Below are positions 33,917-45,693 of a stretch of 64,000 nt of DNA, piece after piece; the first letter of the stretch is position 1, and every line of letters begins with the position of its first letter. Origin of the DNA: Piezodorus guildinii (lineage: Eukaryota; Arthropoda; Insecta; Hemiptera; Pentatomidae); NCBI GenBank assembly GCA_023052935.1, contig CM041294.1, forward strand, positions 96,603,616 to 96,667,615, in the 5' to 3' direction. The position numbers and the translations under genes were made by a program. Below the pieces are notes generated by a model. The model saw nothing but the letters and a program-made list of their open reading frames with translations, was not told where the DNA came from and searched no databases.

Positions 33917-34699
33917 GTGTGTGTGTGTGTGTCTGTGTGTGTGTGTGTGTGTAACTCGGGGAAGGGTTTAGTCCTATGAAACTGAAATTTCATATTTAAG
34001 ACAACTATACGCCCGAGACGTGACAAAACTTTTTTCATCAAAATGAGCCTACCAGAAGAGGCACTTTATATCATGCATTTTTCACCTTTTTTTCGATTTT
34101 CTCAAAAACGGTTCCGACGATTTTGATTAAACTCGCTATATCGATGTAAAATTTAATGGGCTTTAATATCATGTAGGTTTTATTAAGATAAAAATGGTCT
34201 GACAGGGCTTAAATGCCGATATTTTAAATTGTCTTCCCCTAAAGTACCTTTAATTTTGTAGATTCAATAATAATAACTAGATTATCTTGTTAACGCTGAT
34301 GAAAAACCGGTAAATATATAAATTGAATAAATTCGATACCCAACTAAAGGAGAAAACAGAAAAAATATTTTTTTAATGCAATTTTTCGTTTTTGAACATA
34401 AGAGCAGTAATATACATGTATGATATACTGTTGGAAAGCTAAAGATTTTAGAAAAAATATCATCTCATTCACAAGATTTTAAAAGTTAATAGAGAGTGAT
34501 GAAATGAACATAAAACTAACTGATTATTTTAGATAATAATATAATAGATTTTTTAATGAAACACATGTTTTTATAGAAATTTAATTTAATTAATTCCTTA
34601 ATAGTTTGACGTATTTTTATCTTTAACTGTATTTGAAAATTCTTTCATTGATTAAAAAAAATGGAGGTAAGTGAAAGTCGTGTGTTGCCCGCACCAGAT
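33751..34699 (-). mobile_element. HLR copy, nearly full length
   Basis: The best-preserved long copy (about 950 bp). Hairpin end ACTTTCACTTACTATATATA at 33751, then GCGATCGTGAACATTTTCGA and TTTTAGGGTCCCCTGAGTCC. A GT microsatellite follows (33876-33951), then CAACTATACGCCCGAGACGT, CTCAAAAACGGTTCCGACGA, TAATATCATGTAGGTTTTAT, GTCTGACAGGGCTTAAATGC, TACTGTTGGAAAGCTAAAGA. It ends GGAGGTAAGTGAAAGTCGTG and TTGCCCGCACCAGA at 34698. Inserted after ATTTTT; the other side begins TTTTTATT. The 103-codon frame 33730-34041 is only repeat translation. Confidence 0.82.
33876..33951. repeat. (GT)n microsatellite inside HLR
   Basis: GT repeats with one TTG and one CTG interruption. The same position in the HLR copy at 35573-35590 holds a shorter GT run, so the array expanded within the element. 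Confidence 0.95.
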
Positions 34700-34704
34700 T
34701 TTTA

Positions 34705-35446
34705 TTATTATGAATATTTTGGTAAAATATGCGGTTTCTATGATATCGGGCTGAATACTGTTTGAAGTGGATCAATTCCTCTGCTTAAGACACAATGCAT
34801 TATATAGACAAAGATATCTCGGTACCTGCAAGACCTACAGATATCTATCAGCTTTCAAATTGACGCTTATTAAATTTCGATTAATGAATATCGTAATGAG
34901 TATTTTCGTATAATAGGTGTTTATTGTAATATTTAACTTCGTAATGCTAAAATGAGGTCAATTCCTGTATTTCGGACCCAATGCATTCAATGGACAAAGA
35001 AATCTTGGAAACTATAAGACCTACAGGCGTCTATCACCTCTTATATTAAAGCTTATTAGAAGGTTGTTAATTTTTATTATTTTGAGTAGTTTGGTAAAAT
35101 GAGCGGTTTCGATGATATCGGGCTGAAGACTGTTAAAAGTAGATCAATTCCTCTGTTTAAGACACAGTGCATTATATAAACCAATATATCTCGGTACCTG
35201 CAAGACCTAGAGACATCTATTAGCTTTCAAATTCACGCTTATTCAATGTCCATTAATGTATATCGTAATGAGTATTATTCCATGATAGGTGGTTTCTGTG
35301 ATATTACCTTCATAACGTTAAAATTGGGCCTATTCTCGTATTTAGGGCACAATCTATTATAAGGAAAAATATATCTTGATACCCATAAGACCTACAGACA
35401 TCTATTACCTCTTATATTAAAGCTTATTAGAAGCTTGTTAATTTTT
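34705..35446. repeat. 186-bp satellite, four monomers as two dimers
   Basis: The block AGACCTACAGA-like recurs at 34831, 35017, 35203 and 35388 (intervals 186, 186, 185). Monomers 1 and 3 share CTCGGTACCTGCAAGACCTA and GATATCGGGCTGAA. Monomers 2 and 4 share CACCTCTTATATTAAAGCTT-like text and CTTATTAGAAG. This is an AB-AB higher-order structure. It lies exactly between two HLR copies in the same orientation, both inserted at ATTTTT sites that resemble the monomer junction TTAATTTTTATTATTTT at about 35070. Confidence 0.85.
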
Positions 35447-36329
35447 ACTTTCACTTACTATATATAGTAAGGGGAAGTATTGCGATCGTGAAAATTTTCG
35501 AATTCCAGTTTTCAACGGAAATACACTTTTTAGGGTCCCCTGAGTTCAAATAACCAAGTCCCGCAAAAAGGTCTGTGTGTGTGTGTGTGTGGTGGTAACT
35601 CCCGGGCGGAAACGGTAAGTCCTATGAAACTGAAATTTCATATTGAAGACAACTATACGCCCGAGACGTGACAAAACTTTTTTCATCAAAATGAGCCTAC
35701 CAGAAGAGGCACTTTATACCACGCATTTTGCACCTTTTTTCAATTTTCTCGAAAACGGTTCCGACGATTTTGATTAAACTCGCTATATCGATGTAAAAAT
35801 TAATGGGATTTAATATCATGTAGGTTTTATTTGGATAAAGATGGTCTGACAGGGCTTAAATGCCGATATTTTAAATTGTCTTCCCCTAAAGTACCTTTAA
35901 TAATTTCTAGATTATCTTGTTAACGCTGATGAACAAACTGGTAAATATATAAATTGAATAAATTCGATACCTAACTAAAGGAGAAAACAGAAAAAATATT
36001 TTTTTAATGCAATTTTTCATTTTTGAACATAAGAGCAGTAATATACATGTATGATATACCATTGGAAAGCTAAAGATTTTAGAAAAATTATCATCTCATA
36101 CACAAGCTTTTAAAAGTTAATAGAGAGTGATGAAATGAACATAAAACTAACTGATTATTTTAGATAATAATATAATAGATTTTTGAATCAAACACATGTT
36201 TCTATAGAAATTTAATTTATTTAATTCTTTAATAGTTTCACGTATTTTTAACTCTAACTCTATTTGAAAATTCTTTCATTGATTTTTCAAATTGATGTAA
36301 GTGAAAGTCGTGTGTTAGCCCGCACCAGA
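35447..36329 (-). mobile_element. HLR copy, nearly full length
   Basis: Same landmarks as 33751-34699: hairpin end TTACTATATATAGTAAGGGG, GCGATCGTGAAAATTTTCGA, a GT run, CCCGGGCGGAAACGGTAAGT, CGCCCGAGACGTGACAAAAC, GTCTGACAGGGCTTAAATGC, ATACCATTGGAAAGCTAAAG, and the end AAGTGAAAGTCGTGTGTTAG plus CCCGCACCAGA. Very similar to the 33751 copy and about 70 bp shorter, mainly in the GT run. The pair may stem from duplication or from close source copies. Confidence 0.82.
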
Positions 36330-37136
36330 TTTTTAATGTTGTGGTTAGGGAGGCTAGGTGATTCATGGTGATCGTACAGGTTACATAGTTCATACAGTAA
36401 TCAAGATTTTAGAAAAAAAATAAGTACCAAATATGTACGTAAGTTGGTTAAATAGAGAAAAGGTGGTTTTAAGTTACTACTGGTTATAATTATTTCTACT
36501 TTTAGATCATCTCACAAAAAATAGTAGTTCCACTGTAAACTAAATGGAACTTTCATGGAAACCAAATTTACTTTATTAATTAAAATTTATTTGGAAAAAT
36601 TTCTTTGGAAATTTATAATTGTAATAAGCCGAATAAAATAGAAACCGTTAAAAATAAGAAACAAATAAATTAAACCATTTATTGATTTTTTGACCAATCT
36701 ATGCTCAACATTTTTGCTGACGATTGAATATAAGAATTAATAGACGTTTTATAATAAACGTAATATTTTCTTGCTAACTGCACTATTCCATTACGATGAA
36801 CTCATAATCCCAAAGTAATAAACTTGTTTGTTTTGTTCGGTTTTAGGGCGTAAAACAGCTTGGTCAGCAACGCCCGAGGAATAAACATTTAATTGGTCAA
36901 ACTGAAGATTTTACAACATAAATGACACCACATTTAAATTAGGAAGCAAGGGCGATTCGATAGTTATTATATAAATATAAAAAATGATATTTACTTTACT
37001 ACTAGGGCTGATGCGACATCTCCCGAGGACAAACGGATCTGCCTCAAACACGCACAAACTAAGCTGAATTAGGTACTTACCTAAGCTTGTCAACCGCTCA
37101 AAGCTCATAGATGAGACAAGTACCCCTATTATATGC
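36330..37136. other. AT-rich intergenic, no gene recognised
   Basis: No coding text. At 36920-36965 ATAAATGACACCACATTTAA resembles 10810-10830, a possible low-copy repeat. Confidence 0.35.
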
Positions 37137-37255
37137 TGCATACTACATACCTATTATATACTAAATACCTACTACATAATACATACTACATACCTATTAC
37201 ATACTAAATACCTACTACATACTACATACCTACTACATACTATATACTTATGAAG
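37137..37255. repeat. minisatellite of TACTACATACC-type units
   Basis: Irregular 9-11-bp units such as TACTACATACC, TATTATATACT and TAAATACC repeated about 11 times. Confidence 0.85.
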
Positions 37256-37438
37256 CTCCACTCTTACACCCGTAACAGTGAACCAGCTTGCACAAGATCC
37301 TGCTTGCTTCACCTACCTCAACCGATACTATCTCCTCATCAGCTATCGCTAATTAATCAGTTTCTTTCTTACTCACTCCTTCCGCTCTTGCTATTTATCA
37401 ACTAACTTTTCACAATCTGTATCGGGTTGTAAAAAAAA

Positions 37439-38640
37439 TCTGGTGCGGGCAGCACACGACTTTCATTTACCTAAGATCTATTAAAGAATTTTAAAATACT
37501 TTTAGAGGAAAATAGATTTCAAAAAAGTAATTTAACAATATAAAATTGTTATCAACAAAAATCAGTTAATTTTATCCACATTTCATCACTATCTATTGCA
37601 TTTTACTTTTATAGTGAAAGGTTTTTTTTTCTAAAATTGTTAGCTTTCTAGCGGTATATTATACATCTGTATTACGTTTTTTATGTTCAAAAACTAAAAA
37701 TTTGTATAATAAATTTTGTTTGATCTCTTTCCTTTAGTAGTATATCGAATTCGTTCAACTTGTATATTTTGTCGTTTTTGTTTTTGTTTTTTTTTTCTTA
37801 ATGCTAGAGAGAAATTCCGATTTGGATTTGCTGCTCAACTTCGCTGAGTTGCTTTGCATACACAGCATACCGCATCAATCCTGATGACAATTTTTAAGGT
37901 ACGAATAGAGGGAGATTCTGCCAAAAAGAAACACTTGGACATATTGATGGGCCTCTTGGACAAATCAGCCTAGCCTCAATATATATAGTGATGCAGGATT
38001 CCCAGTGAGCCCAGGATTATGGTCTCCGCCACGTTTTGTAACTGTTTTCATTCGAGTCCATACCTCTCCAAACTTATAAAATTGTTAATTTCTTTGAATA
38101 TTACAAAATTGAATGTATTATAATAGAGGAAGAAAATTTAAATTATCGACATTAAAGCCCTGTCAGACTATTTCATTATCAGAATGAAGCTTACATCATA
38201 TAAATCATATTCAATTATAGATCGATATAGCGAGTTTCAATCAAAATCGTCATCAATCAAATCGTTAGAGTCGCAAAATGCGTGGTATAAAGTGGTTCTT
38301 CTGGTTGCCGATTTCGATAGCAAAGTTGTTATAACATCACAGGCATATAATAGGGGTACTTACTACGTTTGCTATAGCATGCTATTGTGCTATTGTGCTA
38401 AACACATCAATTTTATACAGGAAATAACTGTAGAAACTCGACGGGTTTATCTAAATAACACAAATAGCATGCTATAGCAAACGTAGTGAGTACTCCTAAC
38501 ATCTTAAAATATGAAATTTCAAACACACAGACCTTTTTGTGGGACTCGGTTGTTTGGACTTAGGGAGCTCTATATTTCGTGAAATTATCTTCCGTTGAAA
38601 ATATTTGGTATGAAAGTAATACGTTCTTAACCTTTTTAAG
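37439..38640 (+). mobile_element. HLR copy hosting a MITE
   Basis: Starts TCTGGTGCGGGCAGCACACG, ACTTTCATTTACC, runs to about 37790, and is then broken by about 300 bp of unrelated sequence (37800-38085, containing AAATTCCGATTTGGATTTGC). It resumes with GAGGAAGAAAATTTAAATTA, AAAGCCCTGTCAGACTATTT, GATATAGCGAGTTTCAATCA and TTCTTCTGGTTGCCGATTTC. The MITE at 38353-38496 follows, then ATGAAATTTCAAACACACAG, ACCTTTTTGTGGGACTCGGT and a degenerate end near 38640 without a clear hairpin. Confidence 0.7.
38353..38496 (+). mobile_element. 144-bp MITE with TA target duplication
   Basis: Terminal inverted repeats of about 32 bp: GGGGTACTTACTACGTTTGC at the left, and its reverse complement with two differences at the right (GCAAACGTAGTGAGTACTCC). 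Flanked by TA on both sides (38351-38352, 38497-38498). Removing it restores HLR text (CACAGGCATATAA, then CATCTTAAAATATGAAATTT). Interior carries AGGAAATAACTGTAGAAACT. TA duplication and short TIRs fit a Tc1/mariner-like MITE. No coding capacity, so it depends on an enzyme encoded elsewhere. Confidence 0.88.
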
Positions 38641-39010
38641 TATTGCAATCTAATTCTCTTTCTGTTTATAAAATCATCATTACTTGGTCAATAATGTTTA
38701 CATATTCCAAAAAAAAAAAATCATTTTCACTCGAGATTTCTTATCTTTACCTCCCTCTATCTTTACAACATATGGTCATAAGTTTATGTGCAAAACATTT
38801 TATTACATGTTAACTATTCTAAAATCTTTCGCTTTCAAATGACATAATATACGTATATATTACTACTCATATTTCAGAAATATTTTTTTGACAACTTGGC
38901 TACAGAAAACTTATTTTTCCGTTACGCTAAATTGAAATGTATTTTACTCATAAACCTTCAGGAAATAATACCCTACATGATGGGAACAACTGTATCAAAA
39001 TCCGTCTTGT

Positions 39011-39014
<4 letters not shown>

Positions 39015-39067
<53 letters not shown>

Positions 39068-39093
39068 AGAGAGAGAGAGAGAGAGAGAGAGGA
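39015..39093. repeat. (TA)n(GA)n microsatellite
   Basis: TA repeats then GA repeats, the same compound arrangement (CT/TA on the other strand) as at 8664-8754. Confidence 0.95.
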
Positions 39094-39336
39094 GAAATAG
39101 AGATAATATCAAATTTAAAGTTCAACGAGATATACTTATTAATATCATACAGACTCAGTTATCAAAATATATAAAATTATATTTGACTCAATATGCTGTT
39201 CATCTCCCTTTCCTAGAAAACGAAATCCCTCCCCCCTAAATGTGGCTTGGATCCACCATTGGCTCATGCAGATTGTTATGCGTTGTACACATGCAGTCAC
39301 CTTGTAATATATAATAAAATATATTTATCATTCAGC

Positions 39337-39636
39337 AGGGGAGCCGTGGCTGAGTGGTTAGAGCCGCTAGTCTCTCGTGCTAGAAGCAATGAGTTCGAAT
39401 ACCAGTCCCGGCGGGGCTTTTATAAGGATGTAATTAAATGGGGATTCACTCACAGCCTCTCCCCCGGGTGTGAGAGACTCGTCAGCCAAATGGTGGCAAC
39501 TCACAAAATTAGGTGTAGGGATTGATGACCCTACACTACAAAATGAATCGAGAAGCGTGAGTGTGATTTCCCAAGAGATTACACCGCGAGGCCCAGGGCC
39601 TACACGTCCTGTCGCGCCACTGGAAAAAGAAGAAAG
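39337..39636 (+). repeat. tRNA-derived SINE (SINE-3) with 14-bp TSD
   Basis: Perfect duplication ATTTATCATTCAGC at 39323-39336 and 39637-39650. Head GGAGCCGTGGCTGAGTGGTT (A box, Ser/Leu-tRNA style), then GCCGCTAGTCTC and AATGAGTTCGAATACCAGTC (B box). Body: TTATAAGGATGTAATTAAAT, GGATTCACTCACAGCCTCTC, GTCAGCCAAATGGTGGCAAC, GATGACCCTACACTACAAAA, AGATTACACCGCGAGGCCCA, GGGCCTACACGTCCTGTCGC, GCCACTGGAAAAAGAAGAAA. A 300-bp complete insertion with a weak A-rich tail. The GAVAEWLEPLVSRAR text in the overlapping frame is the well-known false translation of tRNA-SINE heads, not a protein. Confidence 0.93.
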
Positions 39637-39985
39637 ATTTATCATTCAGCTAACCATGGAGACAGCCGGTTTCCGTGTAGCCGGTGCACCCTAGTGACTA
39701 TTGCTTCAGCTCTGAATTAATTAAACTGAAACTAAAGCAAACTATATTATAGCAGACTGTAATAACATTGGAAGATATTGTTATTACTGAGCAAACAGAG
39801 GATCTTAGTTAGGATAGTGTTTATCCTGGCTCTGCAATCAAACTACAATTACTGTTAATTTATGTCTGCGTTTGAAGATAGTTTTGCAGAATCATCAACA
39901 TAATTATAGACAGGTAGGTATTATCAATTATCAATAGTCCAAAACCTGAAATTAAACTTTTAGTTCATTATATCGAGCTAAAAAA

Positions 39986-40808
39986 TCTGGTGCGCGCAAC
40001 TTTTACTTACCTCCGTTGTTAAAATTAATTTTTTAAAAATGAAAAAAGATCGAAAAATTATTTACATAAAGTTTCGAAAGAAATATTTAATTTACTAAAT
40101 AATAGATTATAGTTTTTATCTACAACAATCAGTTAGTTTTATCGGCTTTTCATAAACTTTTACAATTTTGGGTATTGCATGATCCTAATAGCTAAAATCC
40201 TAAGCTTTCCAACAGTATATCATATATCTATATTACTATAATGTTCAAAAACACTAAAATTACTTTAAAAAGTATTTTAGCACTTTTCTCTTTCAAATTT
40301 TTAATCGAATTTGCTGAACTTGCATATTTCGGCGTTATTTATCAATCAAACATGATATGGATTTTTTTTTTTTTTTTAAATCTATAAAATTGAATTTACT
40401 TCCGAAGAAGAAAATTCAAAATATCGGTATTTAATCCCTCTAAAGCTATTTCAATCAGAATGAGCCCTACATCAAATTGAAGCTCATTAAATTTTACATC
40501 GATATAGGGAGATTAGAATCAAAGTCGTTACAGTAATTTTTAGAAAATCGTAAAAAGGTGCAAAATGTAAAGTATAAGGTACAACTTCCAGTCAGCCGAT
40601 TGCGGTTAAAATTGCTGTAAAATCTCGGGTGTATGTTGTCATAAACATGAAATTGAAGTTTCGTAGGACTTTCAGTGCTGGATTTACCACACAAACAGAC
40701 CTTTTTGCGAGACTTGTATTTCCGGTAAGAACTATAATTCGAAAATATTCACGATCGCAATACTCTTATTAACTATATATTCCATGCATAGGTTATTGAA
40801 AGTAATAA
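39986..40808 (+). mobile_element. HLR copy with both ends
   Basis: Starts TCTGGTGCGCGCAACTTTTA and TTACCTCCGTTGTTAAAATT. It continues through AATAATAGATTATAGTTTTT, AAGCTTTCCAACAGTATATC, GGTATTTAATCCCTCTAAAG, TCGTAGGACTTTCAGTGCTG and ACCTTTTTGCGAGACTTG. It ends at a decayed hairpin AACTATATATTCCATGCATA and TTGAAAGTAAT at about 40808. The start lacks the usual ACACACG, an internal deletion of the terminal region. Confidence 0.75.
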
Positions 40809-42665
40809 AGGGTTGTTCGAAATAGTCTAAACTCAAGATTTTTAGTTTTCGGTTCATTCTAAATAATACCTGAGAGTACCCAATAAACGTTTTGACACTT
40901 TCGCTAATGAAAAAAAAGAAGACTATATTCAATGTTTATTGAATTCACCATTATTCATATCATACAAAACACATAGATAAGTCATACCCTACATATTCAA
41001 GTAATTAAATAAAAAATGTTAATGATATCAACTCCCCCCTCAGAATCACTAAAAAGGTAAAAAGATACACATTCCAGGTAATTTTGGTTGGTGGCCGAGA
41101 ACAACCGTCTTCAAAGACTTTTTTTCCTGTGTTCTTCACCTTATTTGGATTGAAAGCAATTAGAAGTAGCAAGTCTACTACAAATATGCCTAAAAAAGCT
41201 ATGAAAAAAAATATCGGGTTAAAATATATTATTTAAACAAAGATCTTAAACTCGCATTAGTTATTTATTTATTTATATGAATTGGTTTGGCCCAAACTAC
41301 TATTGCCAACTGAAAAAACTATTTCAATAAGCAAATATGTTATCTTTCGAATTAATAGTTTAGGTCTATCATAGGTAGTTCATCTCTAGGTCATCCCCTC
41401 TAAAGTTGTCGGGGTGGGTTGTACGGGTTGGTGGTGGATTTAAGTGTTTAGGGTCGATGGGTTTATCTTGTAAGTCAGTCTGTCTTGAATATTTTTATTA
41501 TATTATGTGGCAGTATTCGAAATTGTGAATAAGTCAAAGTCTTTTCAAATGTTTGTCACATAAAATGGTGCATCAAGATTTTTCATATTTTGCAAAGGTA
41601 AGACTGAATTCTTTGGAAGTGAGAGATTTCGGCAGTGCCCCATAGCTTTATCCCGTATGTAACGGTTTGATGAGCACTTTTTAAATAGTAATTTCGGTGT
41701 TAAAGGATAATTTTATCGTTTTTCGGGTAGCCTGGATAATAGTCCAAACGTTTGATCAGCTGGTTTCTCTTAAGTCGAATGAGGGTCTCCGTGTCTTTAG
41801 TCTTTTTTTCAAGTATAGTCCCAAATATAGTACTTTTCTATAGTTGTAATAGGTATATTCTTAAATTAATAGATATATTCTCATTAACTAAAAAAAAAAA
41901 AAAACAACCTAGAAAGTTAATTGCTATTGGTCGTATTGACTCGACTCTGTTTTTATAGTATTATATGCTTAAATATTACTTACAAAACAGGATTTAATTA
42001 AATGATATTTTAACCTAACCTTTCCAAATGTTCCACCATAAAAAGGTTGAAGCGTAAACCATAGAGACGGTTACTTTTCATGTATTCTAACAAAACGCAA
42101 TATGATCAAAAAACAAAACATCGATTTGATCATTCCGAAGTAGAATGCTAATGTTCCTGTGTTTAGTAATACCATGAGTTGCCTCTTTAAACTATTAGTT
42201 ACAACGCTTGAGTTAACTTTGGCAGGCGTTTGGGTATACTATGCCGCATAACGAAGCTATGATATTCAAGTTACACTGAACAGAGGCTAGGCAATGTTTT
42301 TGGAAGCCGGGGATGGACCCTGGTAAACTATGTTGATGGAATCAGCGGATTTCAGATTTGCCGCTCTATCGCACTCAATATTTTGCCAACTGGAGCGTGA
42401 TATTTAGCCTTTCTGTTTATTTATGTCGGGTTCGCTATTATTCAACGTCGGAGCTCAGTCTGGGTCTTTGGTCTGATTTCTATCGCTCAGGCCTTCCAAG
42501 TTGAGATTAGCAAGTCACTTATCGATTAGCACTATACTGTCATAATTTAATTGAAATTTACTTATTCCTTTCGTAGTGGCCTATAGTTTAATGTTAAATC
42601 TGACAGATGAATAAATATAAGTTTTGAATTTTAGGTTATTTTTATTCATTTAACTTCATTTTATG
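40809..42665. other. AT-rich intergenic, no gene recognised
   Basis: Short open frames only. A T-run and an A-run (41890-41905) flank ordinary AT-rich DNA. 42240-42540 is slightly GC-richer, without domain-like frames. Confidence 0.35.
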
Positions 42666-42669
42666 CTAC

Positions 42670-42840
42670 AGTGGCTATCGGACGATATCAAAGTGGAAGG
42701 CCTAAATTTCGCCAATCCAGGTTTAATTAGAACGGGTATCCTTAACAATCACTTGACTTAGCACAGGATCTATACCACTATTTTACGTTCCCTCTGAAAG
42801 CCCTTTAAAAAATTCAAGGACCATCTGCCAGGTTCAACAT
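42670..42840 (-). repeat. SINE-2 copy split by a LINE
   Basis: On the minus strand: CCAATCCAGGTTTAATTAGA-related text, ATCGTCCGATAGCCACTGTA and GCATAAAATGAAG, the SINE-2 3' part. Its upstream end (GGTCCTTGAATTTTTTAAAG) stops at the LINE inserted at 42841. Degenerate body; the head probably continues beyond 43558, but I could not identify it. Confidence 0.6.
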
Positions 42841-43547
42841 TTTTTTTTTTTTTATATATTTATTTATTGGAATTTACAACTGTATAACAAGTAATACAAC
42901 AAGTAAATTTGAATGAAACATAAAAAAGGCATGAAACACATCTAGAGAAGCTTCCCAATGGAAGAACTCTAAAAATATTCTAAACTAGAAGGTCCCGGGG
43001 CCATCTCCTTTTCAGACGCCTGGGAGGATTGTCAGGAATTGAAGAGGAAGAAAGGATTGAAACGAAAGGATTAGGGTGGGAATGGAGTTTGTCATGGAAG
43101 GATTGATACCTCGTACGGGCCAAATCAGCAACATATGGGACATTAAGGTCTTTATGGATGAGTTTGTTGGTGACAAAGTAAGGAGCATTGAGGATTTTAC
43201 GAAGGATTTTGGACTGAAGGGATTGGATACGAGAAGAATTCGATGGTTTAGTAGAGCCCAGATCTCAACTCCGTAAGTCCATATTGGTCTTATGATAGTC
43301 ATGTAGATGAGTCTTTTGTAGTTAAGTGGAAGATTAGAACGTTTGTCTAGTAAGTGTTGAAGTAGTCGAAAAGTCGTGCAGCTTCTTGTCGTTTCAGTCT
43401 TGTATGAGGATTCCAAGTGAGGCGTTTGTCAAGGTGCAGTCCTAGATATCGGATCTGTTCAACCGGGACAAGAGGAGTATTATTGAAGGAGACAGTAGGG
43501 CAGGAAGTCATAGGTTTACGACGAAGGGTAAATGTAATTTGGTTGGA
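42841..43547 (-). pseudogene. Jockey-like LINE, 5'-truncated, with TSD
   Basis: GGTTCAACAT at 42831-42840 and 43548-43557 is a perfect 10-bp target duplication around a 707-bp minus-strand insert starting with poly(T). Minus-strand text: KPMTSCPTVSFNNTPLVPVE, IRYLGLHLDKRLTW, then in the frame 43012-43416 FRLLQHLLDKRSNLPLNYKR, LIYMTIIRPIWTYGVEIWA, followed after frame breaks by NAPYFVTNKLIHKDLNVPYV-like text and RLKRRWPRDLLV. Only the post-palm C-terminal region was ever inserted, so it was dead on arrival. Confidence 0.9.
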
Positions 43548-43559
43548 GGTTCAACATTA

Positions 43560-44310
43560 AATTTTAGTTATTCATTGTGTCGCAGATTGGAGTAAACTAC
43601 AGAAAAAAAGACCTGTTTCTTTTTTATTTATTTCCATTTCTCCAACTAGGTCCGCGAACATTTTTGTTGGGAAACATTACTATTGGTACTTTAGCGGGCT
43701 TATTATTTAAATAAACTACTTACCACTTTTATTATATTTTAAAGTCTATAATTATTACTATTTGGCCAGCGTAAATTTCCTAATAATAACCTGAAAAACA
43801 TATTTGATAAAACAACAAGCTGGTCTCCGGTGAAATTTGATACAAATCTTATGTACATACTTCTTTGTCATAGAAATTTATATATGTTTAATTCTTGTAG
43901 TGGGACAAAATACTTGTAATCCTTCCCAATATGGCTGGCTAGACACCACCCCAGAAACTACACTATAGAGACAAGTTAATTTCACAACTTAATATTATGG
44001 CAGGGTTTGTGTTATTGTATCAACTATTCGATGACAGGATTGTATATTAACGCTTTGTGATAATGTCCTAATCAAAGTGAACCAATAACAGAGCTATGGT
44101 TTGATCAAGAGGTCCCTTTCAGTTACTGTAACCGTGTACCTAGCTAGTGTCTCTGCAACAACTGCGATAGTTGTACCTGTCAGTTGTTATAGTATATATT
44201 GTAATATAATCTAATAGTACTTACCCTTTTAGTGGTTGTCAACAGCAGGCCAGTCTGATATAGTAATGTTCCAATATAATAATAATCTGTACCTCTACAA
44301 CCTATAAAGG
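43560..44310. other. AT-rich intergenic, no gene recognised
   Basis: No recurring landmarks or coding text found. Confidence 0.35.
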
Positions 44311-44312
44311 GT

Positions 44313-45138
44313 ATTCACTTACCTATATATGAAATATATAGTAAGAGAAAGTATTGCGATCGTGAAAATTTTCGAATTCTAGATTTCAACGGAAATACAC
44401 GTTTTAGGGTCCCCTGAGTCCAAATAACCATGTCCCGCAAAAAGGTCTGTGGGTGTGTGGTAAGTCTAGCACGAAAACGAATAATCGTACAATACTGTAA
44501 TTTCATATCAACTATACGCCCGAGATGTTCCAGCAACTTTTTTACCAAAATCTAATGACAGGATGTGCTACTTTGTACCCTGCACTTCGAATTTTTTTAT
44601 GATTTTCTCAAAAACAGCCACAACGAATTTTGATTAAACTCGCTATACCAATGTAAAATTTAATATCATGTAGGTTTCATTCTGATTTAAATGGTATTAC
44701 ATGGCTTAAATGCCGATATTTTAAAATTTCTTCTTCTAAAGCACCTTTAAGTTTGTAGATTTCCTAAAAATAACCATTTCATCTTTATAGCATTGATAAA
44801 AAAAACGAATAAATATATAAATTCGATATCTAACAACAGAATAAAATTGAAAAATATTTTTTTCATACAATTTTGGGTGTTCGAAAAGTAATATAGGCGT
44901 ATAATATATGGTTGGAAAGCTAGAGAATTTAGAAAAAGTATTATCATATATAAAAGTTGTAAAAGGTAATGGAGAGTGATGAAAATTTAACAAAACTAAC
45001 TGTTTGTTGTAAATAATAATATAATAGATTATTTAATAAACCACATGTTTCTATTGAAGCTCAGAGTAATGAATGCGTTTACCTTGAATTGATTTTAGCA
45101 ACGGAGGTAAGTGAAAGTCGTGTGTTGGGCGCACCAGA
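44313..45138 (-). mobile_element. HLR copy with both ends
   Basis: Hairpin end ATTCACTTACCTATATATGA and AATATATAGTAAGAGAAAGT, GCGATCGTGAAAATTTTCGA, TTTTAGGGTCCCCTGAGTCC, CAACTATACGCCCGAGATGT, TAATATCATGTAGGTTTCAT, ATATGGTTGGAAAGCTAGAG. The end is AACGGAGGTAAGTGAAAGTC, GTGTGTTGGGCGCACCAGA at 45138. Here the hairpin has a 10-base insertion in its loop compared with the 33751 copy, a second hairpin type shared with 51317 and 55064. Confidence 0.8.
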
Positions 45139-45693
45139 TTATTAATTTTTGCTGATAGTATACTTGCGTGGTAATTGATACTCAACGGTTTCTATATTGA
45201 TTTCCAACCGTTTTGGAATGTAGGTAGGTCAAGGGAAATAGGATTTGGCATGCCTAAGCACAACTAGGCGATTCAATTGGATAACACTAATCCTACAATT
45301 TTTTGTTCGAATCTTTTCCTGTTTTAGGACCGAAAGGATTTTTATTAATGTCATTTAGGATTAACGAAATAATTATACTTAAACATTTATATTTGATAAT
45401 TAATATTATTACATAAGGAAATTATCGAAAAACTTGTTTTAAGAAATAAGATATGTTTTACAATTGTAATCAAAATTTTGGTATCGAAGCATGTATAATT
45501 GATGTGATAATAAATTATAAATTATTCATTATATTACATACTAAAAAACGCAACATATCTTAGGTTATGGTTCTGTTAATGTAAGGTATCCATTTGTGTT
45601 AAATTTTTTTTATTTTTTCGTCCTAAATAAATATATATTTACGTGATATAATTATCCTTCCTCATAGAACGTAATTGATTAGAAAAAAAAAAA

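Noticed and set aside
33730..34041. 103-codon frame with His-Thr repeats
   Set aside because: Translation of the (GT)n microsatellite inside an HLR element.
39247..39525. 92-codon frame with GAVAEWLEPLVSRAR
   Set aside because: Classic false translation of a tRNA-derived SINE head; the frame crosses the SINE boundary.
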